Shown: positions 1 to 5,378 of the stretch, one piece after another
Position numbering within the stretch: position 1 is the stretch's first letter
Layout: every line of letters starts with the position of its first letter
NCBI GenBank assembly: GCA_016935045.1
Contig: JAFGRS010000960.1
Span: forward strand, 1-7,794
Source: Lentisphaeria bacterium
GTDB lineage: Bacteria > Verrucomicrobiota > Lentisphaeria > Oligosphaerales > JAFGRS01
DNA: 7,794 nt
Direction of reading: 5' to 3'
The notes under the pieces: generated by a model
The model's database searches: none
Told to the model about the DNA's origin: nothing
What the model saw: only the letters and a program-made list of their open reading frames with translations
Made by a program: the position numbers and the translations under genes

Positions 1-196
1 CAAGGCCCCGTGACCTGCGTCGCTTCGCTGCTATGCGGCGGGCACCCGGGGCGCCTCGCCGCTTCGGGACTACGGCGCCTCGTGGGATGCCTGGAGACGA
101 GGCTCGTAGCACCGGCTTCAGCCGGAAGCTCCGGGGGCAAGAGGAAGACCGCCTAAAGGCGGGACTACGAACCCGGGACTGGCCTGGCACGGCTCC
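1..196. other. Non-coding left edge with REP-like palindromes
   Basis: No convincing gene is visible here. Two plus-strand frames stay open for much of the stretch, but neither has a start with a ribosome binding site, and one of them ends inside the palindrome cluster. The DNA is dominated by short palindromes and repeated short words. A 9-bp word (GGCGCCTCG) occurs at 50-58 and again at 74-82, and a 7-bp inverted repeat (GCCTCGT/ACGAGGC) lies at 77-83 and 97-103. Confidence 0.6.
65..170. repeat. REP/BIME-like palindromic element
   Basis: Two perfect hairpins lie back to back: CCGGCT-TC-AGCCGG at 112-125 and CCGCCT-AA-AGGCGG at 149-162. They are enclosed by an outer inverted repeat, TCGTAG at 104-109 and CTACGA at 165-170. 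The word CGGGACTACG occurs at 65-74 and again at 160-169, so a third half-unit is present. This architecture resembles bacterial REP/BIME elements, which RAYT-type transposases mobilise in some genomes. No RAYT gene lies in the window, and the copy number elsewhere in the genome is unknown. Confidence 0.6.
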
Positions 197-267
197 ATGA
201 CGGCGCATCGCAAGACTTACCGATGGTCCTTCTCCACACCTCCTCTGAGTTTGCCTCGACTGTATAG

Positions 268-292
268 TAGCGGCGCCTGGGAAGCGCCGCTA
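268..292 (-). terminator. Hairpin over the stop of the NYN gene, possible terminator
   Basis: A perfect 9-bp inverted repeat (TAGCGGCGC at 268-276, GCGCCGCTA at 284-292) with a 7-nt loop includes the TAG stop codon of the minus-strand gene. Its position suits transcription termination or 3' end protection. There is no T-run on the downstream side (the minus strand continues CTATACAGTCG), so it is not a classical rho-independent terminator. Confidence 0.35.
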
Positions 293-2035
293 GGACACCA
301 GGTAACGGTACCAGTCTTCGGCGCCGACGAAGGCAGCGCAATGGAGTTCCGCATCCGCCCGCAGGCCCCGGTCGTCGGTGACCAGCCAGAGGGAATCTCC
401 TTCGCTACGGGAGGCCGCCAGGCGCCGCAGGAGGTATTCGTCCGCGTTCTGGGACTCCTCCAGGCCGTTCGAGAAGACCACCGTCACGCCGTCCCTCGCC
501 TCCCTGGAACTGAGGGGGCCCTGGCCATCGAAGACGACCTCGAGGGACTGGAAAGCCCCGGTCCGCCTGGCGCACAGGTGGCACAGGCGTTCCCGCGCCG
601 CGGCCAGACCGCCGGCCGCTTCGAGGTCCCGGAGTGCGGCGGTTCCCTTGGTCACGTTGTAGCCGTCCACAAAGACCCGGATCCGGCCGAACTCCCCGGT
701 CTGCAGGACCTCGCGCACCCCCCATACCTCCCGGGTCTGCGGCGGCGCCGGCGCCGGGGTGTCCCGCGCCGCGGTCGGCGGCGTCAGTTCGGCGATCAGC
801 CGTCGGCGCAAGGCCACGGCCTGCCGTACCCGTTGCAGGCCCGTGTCCCCCAGGACCTCGGCGATCAGCTCCTGCCCGAGGAAGGCCTCCAGCCGATCCA
901 GCTGCTGCCTTCCCGCGGCGTCCAGGGCCGCCATTTTGGCCAGGGCCACGAGTTGGGCGGCGAGTTCCGGCAGGTCCACCGCGTCCACCTCGCCCGGCAC
1001 AAAGCCCTGCAGGCGATCGATTTCCCGGCAGACGGACGCATGCAGAGCGCGCACCTCCGGGAGAACGCGTATGGACTCGTCCATGCAGACGGCCAGCCGC
1101 CGGGCGGCTTCGGCCAGACGGCGGATCTGGCGCCGTATCTCCTCCCGTGTGCCGAAGGCTTCGTCGACGCGGCCCTGCTGTTCGATCAGTGCCTCGACGC
1201 GCTGCAGCAGGCTCTCGACATCCCCCGACGCGGTGGCCGGGGGCTGGAACGAGGCGTCCGGCAGCGCCAAGGCCCGGCGTTTGAAGTCGGTCACCCGTTC
1301 GGCCACCTGTCTGTCCATGGTGCCGCGCAGGTCCTCGATGGCCTGCCGCGCCAGCCGCAGATCCCGGCGCAGGTCCCGTTCGCGGTCGGAACCATCCGTG
1401 GACGCCTGTTTCAGCGCCGCTTCGAGTTCCCGCGTCCGTTCGCGCTGGCGTTCGAGGGCCTGCCGCAGGGACACGATCTGTCGTTCGAGAGTGTCCACCT
1501 TGCCCTCGCCGCCGGGCACTCCGGGCAGGTCCGGGGCGGCCCGGGCTTCGCCTTCGCCGCGCAGACGGGCCAATGCCGGCGGCAAGCGGGCCGGTACCGG
1601 GGGTGTCAGCGCCGCGAGGATGCCGCGTCGGCGCAGAAGGCCCCTGCCCCGCCTGGCCAGCTCCGGGCGGGAGTCCATGGCCATGGCCACGACATAGGCG
1701 GGGTCCCCGGTCCCCCGCAGGAGATCCCGCCACTGCCGTTTCAGCCATTCGCCGTCCAGAGCGCACAGGGCTTCGCAGGCTTCCCGCCACGGCCCTGCCG
1801 TCTCGGCGAGGAACGTCTGGGGCAGGGTCGCGCCGTGGGCAAGAGCCAGAGCAATACGCTTGCGCAGGGGAGGCCGGGACAGACTCTGCGGCGCGATCTT
1901 GAATCCCCCCCGGAAGACTTGATCCAGAAGCAGCGGATGGGCGTTCAGAAAGCCGAAAAGCTCGGCTTCGCCGCATGCCTCCACCAACCACTGCGCGATG
2001 CCTTCACTGAACTCGATGCTTGCCTCGGACACCAT
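290..2035 (-). CDS. Coiled-coil protein with C-terminal NYN (PIN-like) nuclease domain
   Basis: The product has 581 residues and no signal peptide or membrane segment, so it is probably cytoplasmic. The last ~130 residues (452-581) match the NYN/YacP-like fold. Strand 1 reads IRVFVDGYNV with D457 and N460, followed by VVFDGQG with D503, NADEYLL with D532/E533 and VTDDRGL with D554/D555. These acidic residues sit where PIN-like RNases bind catalytic metal. Residues about 180-255 are charged heptad-like helix (many R, E, L, Q) and likely a coiled coil; 270-415 are also helical. Residues 1-150 form a helical region I do not recognise, and ~152-178 and 418-436 are Pro/Ala-rich linkers. An RNA-cleaving or RNA-processing role is inferred from the domain only. 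The start is uncertain: the only Shine-Dalgarno-like sequence, GAGGA, abuts the ATG, so the next codon (GTG, 2032-2030) could be used instead. Confidence 0.85.
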   Translation of the reverse strand: MVSEASIEFSEGIAQWLVEACGEAELFGFLNAHPLLLDQVFRGGFKIAPQSLSRPPLRKRIALALAHGATLPQTFLAETAGPWREACEALCALDGEWLKRQWRDLLRGTGDPAYVVAMAMDSRPELARRGRGLLRRRGILAALTPPVPARLPPALARLRGEGEARAAPDLPGVPGGEGKVDTLERQIVSLRQALERQRERTRELEAALKQASTDGSDRERDLRRDLRLARQAIEDLRGTMDRQVAERVTDFKRRALALPDASFQPPATASGDVESLLQRVEALIEQQGRVDEAFGTREEIRRQIRRLAEAARRLAVCMDESIRVLPEVRALHASVCREIDRLQGFVPGEVDAVDLPELAAQLVALAKMAALDAAGRQQLDRLEAFLGQELIAEVLGDTGLQRVRQAVALRRRLIAELTPPTAARDTPAPAPPQTREVWGVREVLQTGEFGRIRVFVDGYNVTKGTAALRDLEAAGGLAAARERLCHLCARRTGAFQSLEVVFDGQGPLSSREARDGVTVVFSNGLEESQNADEYLLRRLAASRSEGDSLWLVTDDRGLRADAELHCAAFVGAEDWYRYLVS

Positions 2036-2093
2036 TCCTCACCACCAGTGCGGGTCTCACCCCAACCCTACGCAGCCATACCATGCCGACAGC

Positions 2094-2122
2094 AACATAG
2101 CCAGCCGGAGTCCGGTCGCCAA
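2094..2122 (-). promoter_or_regulatory. Sigma70-like promoter of the NYN gene
   Basis: On the minus strand, TTGGCG (2117-2122) and TATGTT (2094-2099) are separated by exactly 17 bp. The -10 hexamer lies about 58 nt from the ATG, giving a 5' leader of about 50 nt. The -10 sits inside the 11-mer GGCTATGTTGC that recurs upstream of the divergent gene. Confidence 0.5.
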
Positions 2123-2269
2123 ATCCCCCCGCCATGTTCGCGCAAAGGGTCAGTGAAACTCGCGAGCGGCCCGGGATGGGGCTCAGCCGGTTCTCGAGTC
2201 CTTCCTGTTTTCACTGAGGCCTTGCATGTTCGCTCGGCTGAGACTCCCTCGAGGCCGTCCAGAAGGGTC

Positions 2270-2425
2270 TCTCCGCCGCCACTGCCCGTGCGGCAGTGGA
2301 GCGCCGATCCGGGTGAACGGGGAGAAGGGCCGCGGTGGCGCCACAGTTCGCCCCCTCCCTCTCCGCCGCCACTGTCCTTGCGGCAGTGGAGCGCCGATCC
2401 GGGGAGAAGGAGCGCGGTCGCGCCC
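2270..2425 (+). repeat. Two-copy tandem repeat, ~90-bp period, each copy with a hairpin
   Basis: A 44-bp block at 2270-2313 recurs at 2360-2403 with two substitutions (2285/2375 and 2288/2378). Similarity continues after a ~7-bp length difference: GGAGAAGGGCCGCGGTGGCG in copy 1 matches GGAGAAGGAGCGCGGTCGCG in copy 2. Each copy contains an inverted repeat. In copy 1 it is CCACTGCC/GGCAGTGG with a 5-nt loop (2279-2299). In copy 2 (2369-2389) the left arm is CCACTGTC, which would pair as U-G in plus-strand RNA. The array lies in the possible leader or upstream region of the methyltransferase gene. Confidence 0.75.
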
Positions 2426-2531
2426 CTTCCCTGCCCTCCTGCCGGCGCCCCGCCGCAGCCCGGCGGCGGCGTTGGGATCTTGCAGCAGCCCAGGGGTACC
2501 GTACGCGGCCCTGGAGTCCCGGCCCCTGTCG

Positions 2532-2542
2532 GGCTATGTTGC
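2532..2542 (+). promoter_or_regulatory. Candidate -10/operator element before the methyltransferase gene
   Basis: GGCTATGTTGC here is identical to the minus-strand motif at 2092-2102. Its TATGTT (2535-2540) lies 62 nt before the ATG at 2603, nearly the same distance as on the NYN side. The sequence 17 bp upstream (TGGAGT) is a poor -35. The element may therefore be a promoter needing an activator or another sigma factor, or a protein-binding site. Confidence 0.35.
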
Positions 2543-2590
2543 CGGGTGTATCCCTGCCGCCGGAAGCGTATTCGCGGCGGCGCCTCTGCC

Positions 2591-2597
2591 AAAGGAG
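2591..2597 (+). promoter_or_regulatory. Ribosome binding site fixing the methyltransferase start
   Basis: AAAGGAG lies 5 nt before the ATG at 2603. The frame is open far upstream (to about 197), so this site, together with the start of URO-D homology immediately after it, decides the start codon. Confidence 0.85.
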
Positions 2598-2602
2598 CAG
2601 CG

Positions 2603-4231
2603 ATGACGGGCAAGGAGCGTGTGGAGCGAGCCATCCGGCGCCAGCCGGTGGACCGGGTGCCCTGGGTGCCCTTCGTGGGCTGCCATGGGGGCGCCCTCAT
2701 CGGCGCGGCCGCGGACGAGTACCTGAAGAGCGCCGCGAAGATCGTCGAGGGCGTGGCGGCCGCCGCCGCGCGCTACCGGCCGGACGGCCTGCCGGTGATG
2801 TTCGACCTGCAGGTCGAGGCCGAGGCCCTCGGCTGCAGCCTGACCTGGGCCAGGGAGAACCCGCCGGCTGTCACCGCGCATCCCCTGACCCAGGGAACCA
2901 AGCTCGCGGACCTGCACGTGCCGGGACCCGACGAGGGCCGCATCGGCACCGTGCTGGCCGCGGCCCGCGAACTCACCGCGCGCCTGCCCGACATCGCGCT
3001 CTACGGACTGGTCACCGGACCCTTCACCCTGGCCCTGCACCTCCTGGGGACCGATATCTTCATGGGCATGTTCGACAGCCCGGACGAGGTGCGCAACCTG
3101 CTGCGCTTCTGCAGCGATGTCTGCCTGGCCATGGCTCGCTACCACCTCGAGGCGGGCTGCCCCATCGTCGCCGTCGTCGATCCCATGACCAGCCAGATCG
3201 GGCCCGACCAGTTCGCGGAATTCGTCACCCCCTTCGTCAGCCCCGTCTTCGACGCCATCCGCGACCAAAAGGGACTCAGTTCCTTCTTCGTCTGTGGCCA
3301 TGCACAGCAGAACATCGTGGCCATGTGCGACTGCGGACCCGACAACATCTCGGTCGACGAGAATATCCCGCTGCAGTACGTGCGCCAGGTCTGCGAGGCC
3401 AAGAAGGTCAGCTTCGGGGGCAATCTGCAGCTGACCTCCGTACTCCTTCTCGGCGAACCCCTCGACGCCCAGAGAAACGCGGTCGCCTGCCTCGAAACCG
3501 GCGGCGAAGTCGGCTTCATCCTCGCGCCGGGCTGCGACCTGCCCTATGCCACCCCGCCGGAAAACCTCGCCGCCGTCACCGAGGTCGTCCTGGATCCCTA
3601 CCGGCGGGACGTCGTCCGGACCATGGCCGCCGAAACCGTCAGCGGCGAACGGCTGGACATGAGCGACTACGGCCAGCAGGACAAGGTCATCGTGGACATC
3701 ATTACCCTGGATTCCGAGGCCTGTGCCCCCTGCCAGTACATGGTGGACGCCGTCCGCAAAGTCGCGCCCGAGTTCGAGGACATCGTCGAGTGGCGGGAGC
3801 ACAAGATCAAGTACCGGGAATCCCTCGTCTTCATGACCTCCCTCATGGTGCGCAACGTGCCCACCATCTGCATCGACGGCCAGATCACCTTCGTCAGCCG
3901 CATCCCGCCCCGGGACGAACTGGTGGCCGCCATCCAGCAGCGCATCAACGAGAAGTTCCGCATGGGGATCCTGCAACGCCAGGGCTCGCTGCACGTCGTC
4001 GGCGAGGACAGCGACGACATGGAGCAGGTCCTCGACGCCATCCGCCGCGCCCTCAAGGAACTCGGGGGCGACGTCCCCGTCGTACGCATCCGGGAGCCCG
4101 AGAAGTTCCGCGACTACGGACTGCTGCCGGGGCAGACTCCGGCCGTGTTCACGGTGAAGTACCAGATCCGCGCCCGGGCCCGGGTCCCCGAGGTCGCCGC
4201 GGTGCGGGAGTGGATCAAGGACATCCTCTGA
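2603..4231 (+). CDS. URO-D/MtaA-family methyltransferase fused to two thioredoxin-like domains
   Basis: The product has 542 residues and no signal peptide. Residues 1-335 are a uroporphyrinogen-decarboxylase-fold domain of the corrinoid methyltransferase branch, with GPFTLALHLLG (139-149), VVDPMTSQIGPDQF (191-204), FVCGH (229-233), SVDENI (250-255), FGGN (271-274) and LAPGCDLPY (307-315). C231 and C311 correspond to the two zinc cysteines of MtaA/MtbA, but the usual HxC histidine is F229, with H233 nearby. Residues 362-449 form a thioredoxin-like domain with CAPC (374-377) and a probable cis-proline at P420 (NVPT). Residues 459-542 look like a second, small thioredoxin fold (YGLLPGQTPAVF, then a VPEVAAVREWI helix) whose CxxC position reads EDSDD, so it cannot be redox active. 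The family moves methyl groups between corrinoid and thiol; the substrate here is unknown. The gene is followed 59 bp later by a G3E GTPase. It is unlikely to be the haem-pathway HemE, which lacks such fusions. Confidence 0.88.
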   Translation: MTGKERVERAIRRQPVDRVPWVPFVGCHGGALIGAAADEYLKSAAKIVEGVAAAAARYRPDGLPVMFDLQVEAEALGCSLTWARENPPAVTAHPLTQGTKLADLHVPGPDEGRIGTVLAAARELTARLPDIALYGLVTGPFTLALHLLGTDIFMGMFDSPDEVRNLLRFCSDVCLAMARYHLEAGCPIVAVVDPMTSQIGPDQFAEFVTPFVSPVFDAIRDQKGLSSFFVCGHAQQNIVAMCDCGPDNISVDENIPLQYVRQVCEAKKVSFGGNLQLTSVLLLGEPLDAQRNAVACLETGGEVGFILAPGCDLPYATPPENLAAVTEVVLDPYRRDVVRTMAAETVSGERLDMSDYGQQDKVIVDIITLDSEACAPCQYMVDAVRKVAPEFEDIVEWREHKIKYRESLVFMTSLMVRNVPTICIDGQITFVSRIPPRDELVAAIQQRINEKFRMGILQRQGSLHVVGEDSDDMEQVLDAIRRALKELGGDVPVVRIREPEKFRDYGLLPGQTPAVFTVKYQIRARARVPEVAAVREWIKDIL

Positions 4232-4290
4232 CCTGCTCGATTCAGGAACCGGGTTCGGGCTGCACCCTGTCGGTACCGGAAGGAACGGCC

Positions 4291-5196
4291 ATGGCCCCCA
4301 TCCACGTCCTGCTCGTCACCGGCTACCTGGGGGCCGGGAAAACCACGCTCCTGAACCACCTCCTCGCGCTGCCGGAAGTCCTCTCCCGGAGACCGGTGCT
4401 GCTGGTCAACGAGTTCGGGTCCCTGGGCATCGACAGGCAGCTCCTGCGGCCCGGTGACCACGCCGTCTTCGAGATCAACAAGGGCAGCCTCTTCTGCATC
4501 TGCACCAAGACGAGTTTCCTGGAGGCGCTGGCAACCATCGCCGGCAGGGCGGACGTCGGGCTGCTGATCATCGAGGCGACGGGAGTCAGCGAGACCCGCG
4601 ACATCGAGGCGTTCCTCGACGAACCGACCCTCGCGGGCAGGTTCCGTCTCCAGGCCAATGTGTGCGTGGTCGACGCGACCGGATTCGTCAAGGTCGCCGC
4701 CTTCCTCAAGGCCGCCGTCAGCCAGGTCCGGGCGGCCGACGGACTCGTCGTCAACAAGGCCGACCTGGCCGCCGAAGCCGACGTCCACCAGGTGCGGCAA
4801 CTCCTGCAACACCTGAACCCGGAAGCCCCCCAGCTCGTCACCCGGCAGGGACAGGTCCCGGCCGACTTCCTGGACCGCCTCGACCACCGGCGCAGCCGCG
4901 AAGAAGCCCTCTCCGCCGCACCCGCCCCCCTGGCGGCAGTCTCGATCCGCAACGACCGCACGGCCAACCGTGAGGCGCTGGCCGACGCCATCCGTACCCT
5001 CGGCGACCGCCTCCTGCGCCTCAAGGGACACGTCCGCTTCCCCGAGGGCCTGCGCTTCATCGAGGTGGCCGCGGAACGCTACACGGAGCGCAAGGCCCTG
5101 CCCGAGGCACGCGGCACGGCCTTTGTCGCCATCACCTGGGCCGTTCCCAGACACGAAGTCCAGGCCGCCTTCGCCCGGGCCTTCCCAAGTCCCTGA
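4291..5196 (+). CDS. G3E-family (COG0523/CobW-like) GTPase, putative metal or cofactor chaperone
   Basis: The product has 301 residues and is probably cytoplasmic. Visible motifs are Walker A GYLGAGKTT (11-19), switch region VNEFGSLGID (39-48), EATG (95-98) and the guanine-specificity motif NKAD (155-158). The C-terminal part (~212-300) is a short CobW_C-like region with few histidines. The family metal motif GCxCC is reduced: the sequence reads SLFCICTK, keeping C69 and C71 and replacing the last cysteine with T72. Family members insert or deliver metals or act with cobalamin enzymes, and some are activators of methyltransferases. Co-directional placement behind the zinc/corrinoid-type methyltransferase suggests it serves that enzyme; this is inference. 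The start is supported by GGAAGGA (4278-4284), 6 nt before the ATG. It probably shares the upstream gene's transcript, since the 59-bp gap shows no terminator. Confidence 0.88.
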   Translation: MAPIHVLLVTGYLGAGKTTLLNHLLALPEVLSRRPVLLVNEFGSLGIDRQLLRPGDHAVFEINKGSLFCICTKTSFLEALATIAGRADVGLLIIEATGVSETRDIEAFLDEPTLAGRFRLQANVCVVDATGFVKVAAFLKAAVSQVRAADGLVVNKADLAAEADVHQVRQLLQHLNPEAPQLVTRQGQVPADFLDRLDHRRSREEALSAAPAPLAAVSIRNDRTANREALADAIRTLGDRLLRLKGHVRFPEGLRFIEVAAERYTERKALPEARGTAFVAITWAVPRHEVQAAFARAFPSP

Positions 5197-5210
5197 CGCC
5201 GCCGGACCGA

Positions 5211-5333
5211 CGCAGGTACGGCGGAGGATCCGCCTTCGCCGAGGCTTCGGCGGGACAGGCCGCCGGCGCCAGACGGAACGCCCGGAGGAGATCGGCTGGA
5301 GCCCGGCGTTCTCGGCGGTGTGCCGTACCTGCG
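5211..5333. repeat. 123-bp element bounded by 12-bp perfect inverted repeats
   Basis: CGCAGGTACGGC (5211-5222) and GCCGTACCTGCG (5322-5333) are exact inverted repeats about 100 bp apart. The interior contains two further hairpins. The whole could be a miniature transposable element or a large mRNA 3' structure shared by both convergent transcripts. I see no clear target-site duplication (flanks ACCGA and GTCGA). Confidence 0.55.
5220..5252. terminator. Tandem GC hairpins, possible bidirectional terminator
   Basis: GGCGGA-GGA-TCCGCC (5220-5234) is followed at once by CGCCGA-GGCT-TCGGCG (5237-5252). Both are perfect 6-bp stems with 3- and 4-nt loops, located just after the GTPase stop and between convergent genes. 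They lack T-runs, so termination would be non-canonical. The words resemble dispersed intergenic repeats of GC-rich bacteria. Confidence 0.35.
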
Positions 5334-5378
5334 GTCGAGGCCCGACCCGGGCTGTCCCCATGGGGTCCGCGCGGGCCC

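Larger units (their letters stand above)
2036..2602. other. Divergent intergenic region (567 bp) with promoters, hairpins and repeats
   Basis: This gap separates the minus-strand NYN gene from the plus-strand methyltransferase gene, and I see no credible gene in it. Besides the promoters and the 90-bp repeat listed separately, it holds inverted repeats TCAGTGAAA/TTTCACTGA (2150-2158, 2209-2217) and CTCAGCCG/CGGCTGAG (2182-2189, 2235-2242). It also has palindromes CTCGCGAG (2159-2166) and GTGGCGCCAC (2335-2344), a 9-bp direct repeat CATGTTCGC (2133-2141, 2225-2233) and a GC hairpin at 2450-2466. Confidence 0.6.
5197..5378. other. Convergent intergenic region
   Basis: This 182-bp gap lies between the stops of the plus-strand GTPase gene and the minus-strand beta-helix gene. 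No gene is visible. It is taken up largely by the inverted-repeat structure at 5211-5333. The remaining DNA before the TAA of the minus gene shows nothing distinct. Confidence 0.6.

Noticed and set aside
1..156. Partial plus-strand gene entering from the left edge
   Set aside because: The open frame ends inside the palindrome cluster, and its translation is just the repeat DNA. Another frame is equally open.
2270..2403. CRISPR array
   Set aside because: There are only two copies, with mismatches and a strong internal hairpin, and no spacer-repeat regularity or cas gene.
2036..2602. Cobalamin riboswitch before the methyltransferase operon
   Set aside because: It was considered because the operon may use corrinoids and GCCACTG appears in the repeats, but no B12-box-like sequence or the surrounding conserved core could be found.
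2534..3994. 486-codon minus-strand open frame opposite the methyltransferase
   Set aside because: This is the antisense of a GC3-rich gene. It is rich in His, Asp, Gly and Val with no domain pattern and no ribosome binding site.
197..4231. A single very long plus-strand open frame covering the NYN region and the methyltransferase
   Set aside because: The part before 2603 is antisense to the NYN gene, is Pro/Arg/Gln-rich low-complexity translation, and has no ribosome binding site at its start. Only the part from 2603 shows family motifs.
2335..4290. Long open frame running antisense-like through the methyltransferase into the GTPase frame
   Set aside because: Its translation is arginine/proline/glycine-rich shadow sequence. 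The real GTPase starts at 4291 after a Shine-Dalgarno site.
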